A DNA stretch of 62,893 nt, taken from Sedimenticola sp. (lineage in GTDB: Bacteria; Pseudomonadota; Gammaproteobacteria; Chromatiales; Chromatiaceae). Location of the stretch: positions 1 through 62,893 of the forward strand of contig JALSQZ010000086.1 in assembly GCA_026985055.1 (NCBI GenBank), written 5' to 3'. Every line of letters starts with the position of its first letter. Within the stretch, counting starts at the first letter, position 1. Positions 43,843-56,565 of the stretch are shown piece after piece. The position numbers were made by a program, and so were the translations under genes. The notes below the pieces were generated by a model that worked only from the letters and a program-made list of their open reading frames with translations, was not told the DNA's origin and made no database searches.

Positions 43843-46386
43843 TCAGGAGATCCTGGGGAACTCGTAGATGGAAGAAGTGATGTTGGGGGCGCTCAGGGCG
43901 GCTTTGACCTTGCGTAACTGGGCTTTCACTTCCCGCAGCATTTCTTTTCCCTTGCCGCGCAGCAGTTGGTTGTCTGCGTGGGAAAGCGCTGCGCACTGTT
44001 CGAACAGTGCTACCGCGCCTATGCCACCTGCGGAACCTTGCAGGGCATGGGCTGCATCGCGTACCGCATCGAAATCCTGTAATGGCAGTGCCTTGTCCAT
44101 GGTTTCGATCGAGGTTTGCGCGTCTGCATAGAAGTGTGTCATCAGATTGCTGAAGAAATTGTCATCCTCCTGGATGGATATCAACGCATGGATAGTGTCC
44201 ATGTCGATCACCGGTATGCCGTCATCCGGCGCCGGGAAGGGTTCCACATTGCTTTTTGATCTGGTAGCTGGCGGCTGACTGGCGATGTCGGGTTGTCCGT
44301 TGGCATGTTCCTGTATGGCCCGAAGCAGCTGTTTCTGGTTTACCGGTTTTGGCAGGAAAGCGTCTGCCCCTGCTTCACTCGACTCCACTCTTGCTTCACT
44401 GCTGTCATTGGCGGACAGAACGATGAAAGGCAGATGGGCGTCTGTACCATACTCGCTGTAGCGATAGGCCTGGATTACCTCAGCGCCGCTCATGTTGGGC
44501 ATCTGCATGTCGATGATGACAATGTCGAAGTGTTCGGCAAACAGCCTGTCCAGGGCATTTTCTCCGTTGTATTCCTGAATGACTTCATGTCCTGCCTTTT
44601 GCAAAATGGTCGATATCAAAAGTTGAATGGTACTGTTGTCGTCCACCAGCAAAATGCGTCTGGGGGTTTGGCTGATTTCCCCGCCAGAACCACCATGATC
44701 AATATCCTTGACATGCAGAAGTTCATGCAGTTTGTGGTACAGAATCGTGTTGTTGCCACTACTGATCACTGCATCGAACTGTTCTTCTTCTGCGGCATCA
44801 GCGGCCCGGTTTCCGGTAATCAGCACGGAAGGAATCAAGCTCAGGTCGGGACTGTTCCGGGTCGCGCTGGCAAATTGTTCGGCGGTAATCTCTATGCCTT
44901 TCTCGTCCACGATGAGCAACTGGTAGTTTTGAAATTTGCTGTCGCCGGCGCTGATCTGCACAAAGGCATCGACTGCGCTGGCTGCGGTTTCCACACCAAA
45001 TCCCCAACATTCCAGTATTTGGCGGTAATGTGAGCAGAATACTTTGTTGGAAGAAACGATGAGCGCATGTACGCCTTCGAAACTGCGGGTCTGGCTGATG
45101 CTTTGCTGCTCTGCGATTATCCTCAGTGGCACTTCAAAGACAAAGGTAGAGCCTTTCCCTTCCTGACTCTTGAGGCGCAGATTGCCGTTCATCAGATTCG
45201 CCAGTTGGCGTGAAATGGCCATGCCCAGTCCACTGCCACCATAACGGCGGGTAGTGGTGTTGTCCGCCTGTTCAAAGATGCCGAAGATGGCTTCCTGTTT
45301 TTCCGGGGGAATGCCGATGCCCGTGTCCTGTACCTCGAACTGCAAGGTAGCCACTTCATCTTTCATGTGCAGCATTTTTGCACGCAGGGTGATGGCGCCA
45401 GCTTCAGTGAACTTCACAGCATTGCTCAGAAGATTGGTGAGGATTTGCTGGATACGCAGCCGATCCCCTTCCAGTGATGCCGGGATCCGGGGATGAATCT
45501 CTACCCTGAACTGAAGTTGTTTTGCCTGAGCCAATGGGCGATACATCAGGGAAAGACTGTTGATCAGCTCCTGTATATCCAGTTCTTCCGCTACCAGTTC
45601 CAGCTTGCCGGCTTCGATTCGGGAGATATCCAGGGTGTCATTGAGCAGATGCAGCAGGTTTTTCGCAGAGTAGTTTATGGTTTCGATCTGCTGGTGATAT
45701 TTCCTGTCCAGCTGCTCTTCAAGCAACAACTCCGCCATGCCGATGATGCCTGTCAGGGGCGTACGGATTTCATGACTCATATTGGCCAGGAACTGGGATT
45801 TTGCCATGTTCGCCGTTTCCGCTTCCTTTTTCGCCTTTTCCAGTTTTTGCATGAGGTAAGAAGCAAAAACAGGAATAACCAGTGCGGCGATCAGATAGGA
45901 AAAAATAATGGAGGAATGATGTGACCAGAAAGGGCTGAAAAGCCACAGCATGACCAGACCCATGGAAGAATAGGCCGTTCCCATGAGCATGTAGCGTTGT
46001 CCAAACCGAACCCCGTAACCGATATTTACCCAAAGAATGATGACGAAGAAAGGGGCGCTGCCTTCTCCATAGAGGTGCATACAGTACAGGGTGATGCTGA
46101 TGTCTGAAATCAGGGTGATGAGCTTGCGAATTCTTGACGGCCGGGGCCAGACCCGGAAACTGGCAATGAGCGCCAGGGAATAGATCAGATAGGTACTGAC
46201 CAGGAATACCACGGTGGAATGAATCCGGGTGTCCTTCCCCTCTGTGCTGACGAACAGCAGATAGACAAGAACGAGCATCGTCATGGTCACCCGAACCACC
46301 GCCTGTGACCATTCCTGCCGGACTTGTTTGTCCTTCAATTTGGGGCGCCAACCGTGAGGGGAGGCTGTGTCGATATGGTTATCCAT
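43843..46386 (-). CDS. rpfC: RpfC-like hybrid sensor histidine kinase
   Basis: Encodes 847 residues. A short cytoplasmic N-terminus and about five transmembrane segments (about 30-178) form the RpfC-type input, then a kinase core with His205 in MSHEIRTPL and ATP-site motifs ([25 protein letters not shown]). A first receiver-like region (about 435-560) is degenerate: it lacks the acidic pair (HALIVSSNK) though Asp494 remains. A canonical receiver follows (about 577-695, VDDN, Asp626 in [11 protein letters not shown]), then an HPt domain with His780 ([12 protein letters not shown]). RpfC senses DSF, restrains RpfF and phosphorylates RpfG. The extra degenerate receiver is not usual for RpfC (about 726 residues in Xanthomonas). 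Confidence 0.92.
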   Translation of the reverse strand: MDNHIDTASPHGWRPKLKDKQVRQEWSQAVVRVTMTMLVLVYLLFVSTEGKDTRIHSTVVFLVSTYLIYSLALIASFRVWPRPSRIRKLITLISDISITLYCMHLYGEGSAPFFVIILWVNIGYGVRFGQRYMLMGTAYSSMGLVMLWLFSPFWSHHSSIIFSYLIAALVIPVFASYLMQKLEKAKKEAETANMAKSQFLANMSHEIRTPLTGIIGMAELLLEEQLDRKYHQQIETINYSAKNLLHLLNDTLDISRIEAGKLELVAEELDIQELINSLSLMYRPLAQAKQLQFRVEIHPRIPASLEGDRLRIQQILTNLLSNAVKFTEAGAITLRAKMLHMKDEVATLQFEVQDTGIGIPPEKQEAIFGIFEQADNTTTRRYGGSGLGMAISRQLANLMNGNLRLKSQEGKGSTFVFEVPLRIIAEQQSISQTRSFEGVHALIVSSNKVFCSHYRQILECWGFGVETAASAVDAFVQISAGDSKFQNYQLLIVDEKGIEITAEQFASATRNSPDLSLIPSVLITGNRAADAAEEEQFDAVISSGNNTILYHKLHELLHVKDIDHGGSGGEISQTPRRILLVDDNSTIQLLISTILQKAGHEVIQEYNGENALDRLFAEHFDIVIIDMQMPNMSGAEVIQAYRYSEYGTDAHLPFIVLSANDSSEARVESSEAGADAFLPKPVNQKQLLRAIQEHANGQPDIASQPPATRSKSNVEPFPAPDDGIPVIDMDTIHALISIQEDDNFFSNLMTHFYADAQTSIETMDKALPLQDFDAVRDAAHALQGSAGGIGAVALFEQCAALSHADNQLLRGKGKEMLREVKAQLRKVKAALSAPNITSSIYEFPRIS

Positions 46387-46859
46387 AAGTACAATATAGT
46401 GTAGCGCAGCAAAGGTGTTGATATTTGTCGCAGTTCTTCCCGGCAGACTGTATCGCCAAGACCCAAAGCGGCAGCAATTGGCCGGATATCATTCTGTTTT
46501 AACGGTTGGCGATTGATGAACTTAAGTCCATCAATGGGCAATTGTGCAGAATATCGGGTGCGATACTTCCCATAATACATGATTGAAACAAAGAATCGTC
46601 GCAAGAAGCAACTGACAAGCTTTTGAAAAACGGCGTTTTTCAAGAGCCTGCCAAGGGAAACGGAAAGTCAGGACTGGAAATCCGGTTTCTGTGCGGTTTG
46701 TGTATAGAGAAGGGAATACGCTTTATATTAGGACAATTGTACTACACTATGAATTAGTTAAGTTATTGAAAAATAAAGAAACGAAAAATTGTTCTGGATT
46801 TCTGTTTCCATGCCTGTCAGTATTGGCGTCCACAATTATGGACACATACTGGAAACACC
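46387..46859 (+). other. AT-rich intergenic region upstream of aceE with candidate operator
   Basis: 473 bp between the rpfC start and aceE. It holds a solo fragment of the family C repeat (46619-46654), an AT-rich stretch (about 46690-46800), and a palindrome GTCCA (46828-46832)/TGGAC (46839-46843) just before aceE, nested inside TTTCCA (46804-46809)/TGGAAA (46850-46855). No PdhR-type AATTGGT site was seen. Probably contains the promoters of both divergent genes. Confidence 0.5.
46619..46654 (+). repeat. Family C repeat, hairpin 5 fragment
   Basis: GAAAAAC/GTTTTTC around GGC, extended with one mismatch to GCTTTTG/CAAGAGC, and ending GAGCCTGCCAA, the family C right boundary. Only this last hairpin is present. 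Confidence 0.7.
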
Positions 46860-49517
<2,658 letters not shown>

Positions 49518-49528
49518 GGAACATTCCC

Positions 49529-50812
49529 ATGGCGAATCTGAAACAAATCACCCTGCCGGATATTGGCGACTTCAAGGATGTCGAAGTCATCGAAGTGCTG
49601 GTTTCCGCCGGGGACAGCATCAATGCCGAGGACTCCCTCATTACTCTCGAAAGCGACAAGGCTTCCATGGAGATTCCTTCTCCCGCCAGTGGCGTGATCA
49701 AGGAAGTAAAAGTAGCCGTGGGAGACATTATCAATCAGGGCGACCTGCTGGTCGTGCTGGATGAGGAAAGTATTGCGGAAGAAACGGCTCCGGTAGCGCC
49801 TCCCAAGCCCGTGGACAGCACCCCACATCCGCAACCGCCGGCTCCCGGAGAAAAAAAGGCCAAACCCCTGCCGGTGGCGCCCACCCATAACGACATGCCC
49901 AGCCGCAAGGCGCATGCCAGCCCGGCAGTACGCCGTTTTGCCCGGGAACTCGGGGTCGATCTCGGAAGGGTCAGGGGCAGCGCGCCCAAGGGACGCATTA
50001 CCAAGGAGGATGTGCAGAATTTCGTCAAGTCCTCTTTGGCAGGCGCCGGATCGGCAACGGCTGCGGGCGTGTCCCTGGCCTTGCCTTCTGTGCCGGCTGT
50101 GGATTTTTCCAAATTCGGCGAAATCGAGGAAACCGAGCTGGGGCGCATCCAGAAAATCAGCGGCGCGCACCTGCATCGCAGCTGGATCAGCGTGCCGCAT
50201 GTCACCCAATTCGACGAAGCCGACATCACCGAGCTGGAAGACTTCCGCAAGGCACAGAAGGAGGAGGCGCTCAAGGAGGATGTGCGCCTGACTTTCATGC
50301 CCTTCCTGATGAAAGCCTGTGAAGCCGCCTTGCGCGAATTTCCCACTGTCAATTCTTCGCTCTCTGCGGATGGGGAAAAGCTCATTCTGAAAAAATACAT
50401 ACATATCGGCGTTGCAGTGGACACGCCCAACGGCCTGGTTGTGCCGGTGATTCGTGATGTGGACCAGAAAGGGGTTTATGATCTGGCCCGGGAACTCATG
50501 GAGATCAGCGGCAAGGCCCGGGAAGGCAAGCTGGGACCTGCCGACATGCAGGGCGGCTGCTTTACCATTTCCAGTCTGGGAGGCATTGGCGGCACTCAGT
50601 TCACGCCCATAGTAAATGCACCTGAAGTGGCCATATTGGGCGTTTCCCGCGCCAGCATGAAACCCGTGTGGAACGGAAAGAAATTCAGGCCACGACTGGT
50701 CATGCCATTTAGCCTGTCCTATGATCATCGGGTGATCGACGGCGCCCAGGGCGTGCGTTTCACTACCTATCTTGCCGGGCTGTTGTCCGATATACGCCGT
50801 TTGCTGCTGTAG
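49529..50812 (+). CDS. aceF: Dihydrolipoamide acetyltransferase (PDH E2)
   Basis: Encodes 427 residues. One lipoyl domain (about 1-78; lipoylated Lys in LESDKASMEIP), a Pro/Ala/Lys-rich linker, a peripheral-subunit-binding domain (about 130-170, ASPAVRRFARELGVDLGRVR), and the catalytic acetyltransferase core (about 195-427) with SYDHRVIDGAQG. E. coli AceF has three lipoyl domains; this one has a single domain, and another lipoyl domain is fused to E3. ATG 49529 follows GAGGA at 49516-49520. It transfers acetyl to CoA within the pyruvate dehydrogenase complex. Confidence 0.97.
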   Translation: MANLKQITLPDIGDFKDVEVIEVLVSAGDSINAEDSLITLESDKASMEIPSPASGVIKEVKVAVGDIINQGDLLVVLDEESIAEETAPVAPPKPVDSTPHPQPPAPGEKKAKPLPVAPTHNDMPSRKAHASPAVRRFARELGVDLGRVRGSAPKGRITKEDVQNFVKSSLAGAGSATAAGVSLALPSVPAVDFSKFGEIEETELGRIQKISGAHLHRSWISVPHVTQFDEADITELEDFRKAQKEEALKEDVRLTFMPFLMKACEAALREFPTVNSSLSADGEKLILKKYIHIGVAVDTPNGLVVPVIRDVDQKGVYDLARELMEISGKAREGKLGPADMQGGCFTISSLGGIGGTQFTPIVNAPEVAILGVSRASMKPVWNGKKFRPRLVMPFSLSYDHRVIDGAQGVRFTTYLAGLLSDIRRLLL

Positions 50813-50856
50813 CAGCAAGCGCTGTATTCGGAAGCCTCAACCACAGGTGTTCGCAG

Positions 50857-52632
50857 ATGAGCAATACGATTGAAGTAACCCTCCCCGACATCGGCGACTT
50901 TGCGCAAGTCGAAGTCATCGAAGTTCTGGTACAGCCGGGTGACAGGATAGAGAAAGAAGACTCCGTCATCACCCTGGAAAGCGACAAGGCCTCCATGGAG
51001 ATTCCCTGTCCGGAAACCGGTCTGGTGCGCGAAGTGAAAGTCTCCGTCGGCGACCGGATCTCCCAGGGTGACCTGCTGTTGTTGCTGGAGCCGGAAGGGG
51101 CGGAAACAGAACCATCGCCAGAAGAGAAAGCGTCGAACCCGGGCGTTGCGGCGGTAGAGGAAAAGGCGCCGCCGGTAAAGCATGCCGGCAGCGCGCCGGC
51201 GGCAGCGGTCGATGGCGTGGCCGACGTTCGCTGTCAGGTGCTGGTGTTGGGAGCGGGTCCCGGCGGCTATTCCGCCGCCTTCCGCGCCGCCGACCTGGGC
51301 ATGAGCGTGGTGCTGGTGGAAAAACATGCCGATCTGGGCGGTGTCTGTCTGAACGTAGGCTGCATTCCCTCCAAGGCTCTGCTGCATACCGTGGACATCA
51401 TCAACGAAGCAGCCGAACTGGAGGCCATGGGGGTCAGCTTTGGCAAGCCGAAGATCGATCTGGACAAGTTGCGTGCGGGCAAGGACAAGGTGGTGAAAAA
51501 ACTGACCGGCGGACTGGCGCAGATGGCCAAAATGCGCAAAGTGCAGGTCATCCAGGGTTGGGGTCAGTTCGCCAGCCCCAGAACCCTTTCCGTGGAAGCC
51601 GATGGTCAGACCCGTGTCATCGAGTTCGACCACTGTATCATTGCCTGTGGCTCATCCGCCGTGCAGATTCCCGGTTTTCCCAACGATGATCCCCGGCTCA
51701 TCGATTCCACCGGCGCTTTGGCCCTGGAGGATATTCCCGGGAAAATGCTCATCATTGGCGGTGGCATCATCGGTCTGGAAATGGCTACGGTGTACAGCAC
51801 CCTGGGCAGCAAGGTGGATATCGTGGAATTGCAGGATGGTCTGATTCCCGGTTGCGACCGGGATCTGGTCAAGCCTCTGCAAACACGGCTGGCGAAACAG
51901 GTCGATAACATCTGGCTGAAAACCAGCGTAGAAGGCATCAAGCCACTCAAGTCAGGTTTGAAGGTCAGCTTTGCCGGAGACAATGCGCCCCAGGACACCA
52001 CTTATGACAAGGTGCTGGTGGCCGTGGGGCGCCGCCCCAATGGTCAGCTCATCAATGCAGAAGTGGCCGGGGTGGAAGTGGATCAGCGCGGCTTCATTCC
52101 CGTGGATCAGCACATGCGCACCAATGTTCCCCATATATTTGCCATTGGTGATGTGGTGGGCAATCCCATGCTCGCGCACAAGGCCACTCACGAGGCGCAT
52201 GTCGCGGCAGAAGTGATTGCCGGCCTGCCGGCCATGTTCGATCCCATGACCATTCCTTCCGTGGCCTACACCGATCCCGAAGTGGCCTGGATGGGGCTGA
52301 CCGAGACCGAGGCAAAGGAAAAAGGCGTCAAGTATGAAAAAGCCGTATTCCCCTGGGCGGCCTCAGGCCGGGCCATTGGCGTGGGCCGAGACGAGGGGAT
52401 GACCAAGCTGCTGTTCGACCCCGATACAAAACGCATTCTTGGCGCCGGCATCGTGGGCGTAAACGCTGGCGAACTGATTGGCGAGACGGTACTGGCCCTG
52501 GAGATGGGTGCCGATGCGGAAGATATCGGCCTGACCATTCACCCCCACCCGACCCTGAATGAAAGCATCGGCCTGGCAGCGGAGGTTGCCGAGGGCAGTT
52601 GTACCGACTTGCCGCCAGCACGCAAGCGATAG
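50857..52632 (+). CDS. lpdA: Dihydrolipoamide dehydrogenase (E3) with N-terminal lipoyl domain
   Basis: Encodes 591 residues, longer than a plain E3 (about 475). An N-terminal lipoyl domain (about 1-80, again with LESDKASMEIP) and a Pro/Ala/Glu linker precede an FAD disulfide oxidoreductase (about 125-591). Motifs: VLGAGPGGYSAAF, the redox-active GGVCLNVGCIPSK, the NAD motif IGGGIIGLEMA, FAIGDVVGNPMLAHKA, and the C-terminal HPHPTLNESI. It reoxidises lipoyl groups with NAD. Lipoyl-E3 fusions are known, for example in Neisseria. Third gene of the operon; the next gene follows after 4 bp. Confidence 0.97.
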   Translation: MSNTIEVTLPDIGDFAQVEVIEVLVQPGDRIEKEDSVITLESDKASMEIPCPETGLVREVKVSVGDRISQGDLLLLLEPEGAETEPSPEEKASNPGVAAVEEKAPPVKHAGSAPAAAVDGVADVRCQVLVLGAGPGGYSAAFRAADLGMSVVLVEKHADLGGVCLNVGCIPSKALLHTVDIINEAAELEAMGVSFGKPKIDLDKLRAGKDKVVKKLTGGLAQMAKMRKVQVIQGWGQFASPRTLSVEADGQTRVIEFDHCIIACGSSAVQIPGFPNDDPRLIDSTGALALEDIPGKMLIIGGGIIGLEMATVYSTLGSKVDIVELQDGLIPGCDRDLVKPLQTRLAKQVDNIWLKTSVEGIKPLKSGLKVSFAGDNAPQDTTYDKVLVAVGRRPNGQLINAEVAGVEVDQRGFIPVDQHMRTNVPHIFAIGDVVGNPMLAHKATHEAHVAAEVIAGLPAMFDPMTIPSVAYTDPEVAWMGLTETEAKEKGVKYEKAVFPWAASGRAIGVGRDEGMTKLLFDPDTKRILGAGIVGVNAGELIGETVLALEMGADAEDIGLTIHPHPTLNESIGLAAEVAEGSCTDLPPARKR

Positions 52633-52636
52633 ACGG

Positions 52637-53419
52637 GTGAGACTTTACTTTCGCCAGTTCGGTGAGCAGCAGGAAGGCGTGCCACTGGTTTTACTCCATG
52701 GCCTGCTCGGTTCCCTGGTGAACTGGCAGCGCATTGCACGGCAACTGGGTGAGGAATATCCGCTTATCGTGCCGGATCTGCGTAACCATGGGCGTTCTCC
52801 TCATGACCCTGATGTCTCCTATCCGGCCATGGCTGCTGATGTGCTGCAGTTGATGGATGAACTGGATATGCCCCAGGCTGTGCTGGTCGGCCACAGCATG
52901 GGTGGCAAGACTGCCATGAGCCTGGCCCTGGAATTTCCGCAGCGGGTACAACGCCTGGCCGTGGTGGATATTGCGCCGGTAACCTATGAAGGTCGTCTGG
53001 CCCAGTTGCTCGATGCCCTTCTGGATTTGCCTTTGCAGGAGATCGAAAGCCGCCGCCATGCCGATGAACTGCTGGCGGAGCGGGTCAGGGACAAGGCCGT
53101 GCGGGATCACATGCTGCAGAACCTGCAACGCACCGATAACGGCTGGCGCTGGCGCAACAATCTGCGCGCCCTGCGGGACGGACTGGATGTCATCAGCGCC
53201 TTTCCCGATTATGCTCAAGGCCGGATCTATCCGGGAAGAACATTGTTCATCCGGGGTGCGGCATCGAGCTACGTGCAAGACGAGTATCTGCCGGACATCC
53301 GGCGTTTTTTCCCCATGGCGGAGATCACGGACATCCCTCGCGCCGGGCATTGGGTATATGCCGAGCAGCCTGAGGCGTTTCTGAAGGTTCTGCGGGGTTT
53401 TCTGCCAACGCCGGTCTGA
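52637..53419 (+). CDS. Alpha/beta hydrolase (YbfF-like esterase)
   Basis: Encodes 260 residues from GTG 52637 (RLYFRQFGEQQEGVPLVLLH at the N-terminus). The alpha/beta-hydrolase fold is clear: oxyanion HGLLGSLVNW, DLRNHGRSPHD, nucleophile Ser in VGHSMGGKTAM, and the final His in AGHWVYAEQP. It resembles E. coli YbfF, an esterase acting on acyl-CoA-like or short ester substrates. It starts 4 bp after lpdA and is likely cotranscribed with the pyruvate dehydrogenase operon. Exact substrate unknown. Confidence 0.88.
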   Translation: MRLYFRQFGEQQEGVPLVLLHGLLGSLVNWQRIARQLGEEYPLIVPDLRNHGRSPHDPDVSYPAMAADVLQLMDELDMPQAVLVGHSMGGKTAMSLALEFPQRVQRLAVVDIAPVTYEGRLAQLLDALLDLPLQEIESRRHADELLAERVRDKAVRDHMLQNLQRTDNGWRWRNNLRALRDGLDVISAFPDYAQGRIYPGRTLFIRGAASSYVQDEYLPDIRRFFPMAEITDIPRAGHWVYAEQPEAFLKVLRGFLPTPV

Positions 53420-53433
53420 CAGACTCTGTTCGG

Positions 53434-55902
53434 TCAGCCATCACGGATGAGTTCCATTGGTTCCCGGTGCCACAGAGAACGCAGGGCCAGAACGGTGGCC
53501 AGGATGGCGCCAGTCAGGATCAGAAGCAGGCCAGCGGCCAGTAATGGCAGAAGCCAGGGGCGCAAGGGGAGCAGCCAGTTATCGATGAGTGGCGCCATCA
53601 TTCCCAGCACGAAGAACGCCACGAGAATTGCACCGGCAAGCATAAGCATGCGTTGGCTAATCACCAACACAGCCAAGTGGGTCGGGTGAGCGCCGTACGC
53701 CAAATGGATGCCCAATACCCGGTTCTGCCGCTTCAGGGAATGTCGTGTGCTGGCGTAGAGTCCTGCCAACGCCAGAAAAAGGGTAAGAATGGAGCTGCCT
53801 CCAATCAACCAGGCGTAGTGTTGTTCTCCTGACAGGCGCTTATGGACACGCATGGCCAATGTTTCGTGGCGGATTGTCAGCCTATCGGCTCCCTGCTGGT
53901 TGAGGGCCTGCCGAAGGCGCCGCAGCAGTTCTTTCTCCTCCATGTTGCCTTTCCAGGCAATTTCATTGCGGAGGGGCGTGCCTGAGGAAGCCGTTTCCGT
54001 GAAGATGATTCTTGGCAGGGCGGGCTTGCGTGGATCTTCCAGTGAATAATCCTCAAGTACACCGGTAACACGGTAGGTGAACTGGCGTGCTCCATTTTGC
54101 CGGTATTGTCGGCCTAATATTTGATCTGCGGATAGACCTTGTAGGCGAAGGAAAGCATTGTTCACCAGGATTTCACTGCTCAGCTGTGGCCAGCGTCCGG
54201 CTGAAAGACGAATGTTCAGAGCTTGTAGCCAGCCGCGGTCGAAATGCGCGGAAGCCAATTGGTAGCGTCCTCCGCCCCCACCGGTTTTCATCATGGGTTC
54301 GAGTCGGATGTCCCGCTGGTCAAGCAACGGCGAAAAGAGAGGTTCACCTGTCCCCGCGGCTTCGGCGCCAGGCGCCAGCTGTGAAAGAATTTGTTCGTTA
54401 TTCAGGGCCATGAGTTCGAGTAAATCGCAATTTTTGTCCTCGTCTGCACACTGCCAGTTGAGTAAATGTACTTGTTCGCCGCCTTTGTTGCTGTTGGTGC
54501 TGATACGATACAGATTGAAGGCGAACAATAGGGCGATGAACAGAGCAGCAGTGGCTGTGGTCAGCTGCAAGCTGTTGAATAGGGAGGCTAAATAGCCTTC
54601 TGTAATGTCGGCGCTGTTTTGTCCCGAGCGAGGCCGAAGCCGCTTGGACAGGGCCCAGAGGGGCAGGGCGGTCAACAATGCTGCAAGCAGCAGCGCGACC
54701 AGTGCGCTCCAGGCCAGTAAAGCTGGCCCCGGTGGTTGCAGACGTTCAGGGATAAAGTGGCTGAAAGGCGTGATTTCGGCCAGTTGTGCGAATAACAGAC
54801 GGCTCAGTAGCCAAGCCAAGGGCAGGACGGAGAGCACGAATCCCAGGTTTTCCCGGAAAATTTGCCATCCCAGCTTTCCCAGGGTGGCTCCAAAAATATG
54901 CCGCAGGCGGAATTCGTCTTGCCGCACTGGTAGCTGTTCCAGAAGAAACAACAGCAGGGAAAAGCTGCTGAGCACGAGTAAATCCAGAGCCACTACCGCA
55001 AGTAGTTGGGTGTAGTGACGGGTTTTCTCCCACAGTTTGGGTGATGTGTTTAATCCGGGGCTGAGCAGGGCCCGGTTATTTTCTTCCAGGCCGTTGATTA
55101 TTACGGGACCGTGGCTAGTCATCATGGGTGGCAAAGCAAGATCCACAGCCTGTGCCTGCTGCATCAATGTTGCCAGGTTCTCGCTGTTTTCTAAAATACC
55201 CAACAGGTGGTAATAAGGTACACGTTTGGCGAACCGCAAAGTCAGCTGCATCAGTTCCGGTTCTGTATCCGATGAGGTGTTCAGACGCAGGAGTCCATCC
55301 GGGAGTAAAGTGGGCGGCAGCCAAAAATCCACTGGTTGCACACCAAAACCGGTGAAGTGTGGCGGCAATACGCCTACGACCGTCCATTCGTTTTGTTTGC
55401 CCAGACGCACATGAATGGTTGATGGATCCTCCGGATGGCCCAGCCTGTTCCAAAGTGCGTGACTTATCATTAGTTCTTGGTTGAGTTGCCCCGGATTGCT
55501 GCTGAAAAAACGCCCCCGGTGGATACGCAGGCCAAGATGGTGATAGAAATTCTGCTGCAGCACTGCCACCCGGTACTGACTGGCGGGTGTCTTGCCCACT
55601 TGCAGTTGGATATCCAGTTCAGCGTATAGGCTGTGGTTACCTAGCTGAGAACCAAGGCGATCTTCCAGCATTTGAACCTGTAACAAGGCCATGGGTGTCA
55701 TGGCGCCCCTGCTGTCTGCTGCACCCAGAGTGTAATAGCCGGCTCTCGGAATCACCCCGGAAGGAAGCTGGAAATGACCATAGAGCAGGATATGAAGTAA
55801 AAGATCCAATAGAGCCAGAGAAAGCAACAAGGCGATCCACTGGAAAAGGCTTTGCAAAGGAAAGCTCGACCAAGGACGCAAGAGGCAGCGCCATTTTGTC
55901 AT
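53434..55902 (-). CDS. ABC transporter permease, duplicated MacB/FtsX type
   Basis: Encodes 822 residues with two copies of a MacB-like unit: a TM at about 17-40, a periplasmic core, three TMs at about 300-430, then a linker TM, a second periplasmic core and three further TMs near the C-terminus. Ends typically with ALRSLWHREPMELIRDG. Such permeases export lipoproteins, peptides or small molecules with a separate ATPase and HlyD-type adaptor; both are encoded upstream, with 4-bp (ATGA) and 1-bp spacing. By eye the region is less GC-rich than its neighbours, which may mean horizontal acquisition. Substrate unknown. Confidence 0.9.
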   Translation of the reverse strand: MTKWRCLLRPWSSFPLQSLFQWIALLLSLALLDLLLHILLYGHFQLPSGVIPRAGYYTLGAADSRGAMTPMALLQVQMLEDRLGSQLGNHSLYAELDIQLQVGKTPASQYRVAVLQQNFYHHLGLRIHRGRFFSSNPGQLNQELMISHALWNRLGHPEDPSTIHVRLGKQNEWTVVGVLPPHFTGFGVQPVDFWLPPTLLPDGLLRLNTSSDTEPELMQLTLRFAKRVPYYHLLGILENSENLATLMQQAQAVDLALPPMMTSHGPVIINGLEENNRALLSPGLNTSPKLWEKTRHYTQLLAVVALDLLVLSSFSLLLFLLEQLPVRQDEFRLRHIFGATLGKLGWQIFRENLGFVLSVLPLAWLLSRLLFAQLAEITPFSHFIPERLQPPGPALLAWSALVALLLAALLTALPLWALSKRLRPRSGQNSADITEGYLASLFNSLQLTTATAALFIALLFAFNLYRISTNSNKGGEQVHLLNWQCADEDKNCDLLELMALNNEQILSQLAPGAEAAGTGEPLFSPLLDQRDIRLEPMMKTGGGGGRYQLASAHFDRGWLQALNIRLSAGRWPQLSSEILVNNAFLRLQGLSADQILGRQYRQNGARQFTYRVTGVLEDYSLEDPRKPALPRIIFTETASSGTPLRNEIAWKGNMEEKELLRRLRQALNQQGADRLTIRHETLAMRVHKRLSGEQHYAWLIGGSSILTLFLALAGLYASTRHSLKRQNRVLGIHLAYGAHPTHLAVLVISQRMLMLAGAILVAFFVLGMMAPLIDNWLLPLRPWLLPLLAAGLLLILTGAILATVLALRSLWHREPMELIRDG

Positions 55903-56564
55903 GGCGTATTTGGCTGCAAACGCCCGTCCAGCAGCCGCAAGCGTCGCTGTGCCAAGGCAGCATAGTCGGGGTTGTGGGTGGCCATAAGCAGCCCCATTCC
56001 TTCCTGGTGCAGTGTCTGAAACAGCACAATGATCTGTCTGGCCGTGTGGCTGTCCAGATTGCCTGTGGGTTCGTCGGCGAGCAAAAAACGTGGTTCGGCC
56101 ACCAGGGCGCGGGCGATGGCTACCCGTTGTTGCTGTCCTCCGGACAGTTCGCCGGGGTAGGCATTTTCACGATCCGCCAGACCGACTTTATCCAGGTATT
56201 CCATGACCCTGTTGCGCCACTGATGCCTGGGCAAGCCGCTATAGCGCAGTGGCAGGGCTACATTCTCCGCGACATTCAGATCTCCGATGAGATGGAATTG
56301 TTGAAAAACGAAGCCAAAATAACGGTTGCGCAAGCGGCAACGACGACCCAGGCCAAGTTTGTGCGTGGAGCAGCCATCAATGAACACATCACCCCGGGTT
56401 GGGCGGTCCAACAGACCGATCAGCGCCAGAAGAGTGGATTTGCCGCTGCCGGAAACACCTTCTAGGGCCACAAACTCTCCCTGGTTCAGATGCACACTGA
56501 TTTTGTCCAGTGCCGACTGGCCCGGGTAATCTTTGCTCAGATTGTGGCATTCGATAAAGGACAT
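55899..56564 (-). CDS. ABC transporter ATP-binding protein (MacB/LolD type)
   Basis: Encodes 221 residues. Walker [10 protein letters not shown]-loop [11 protein letters not shown], signature [14 protein letters not shown], Walker [13 protein letters not shown] and the switch His in ATHNPDYA are all intact, and the sequence belongs to the LolD/MacB/FtsE group. It powers the permease encoded immediately downstream, which overlaps by 4 bp, and works with the adaptor encoded just upstream. ATG 56564 ([20 protein letters not shown]) is chosen because it starts at the domain boundary; the longer frame to 56603 overlaps the adaptor gene. Confidence 0.95.
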   Translation of the reverse strand: MSFIECHNLSKDYPGQSALDKISVHLNQGEFVALEGVSGSGKSTLLALIGLLDRPTRGDVFIDGCSTHKLGLGRRCRLRNRYFGFVFQQFHLIGDLNVAENVALPLRYSGLPRHQWRNRVMEYLDKVGLADRENAYPGELSGGQQQRVAIARALVAEPRFLLADEPTGNLDSHTARQIIVLFQTLHQEGMGLLMATHNPDYAALAQRRLRLLDGRLQPNTP

Positions 56565-56565
56565 G

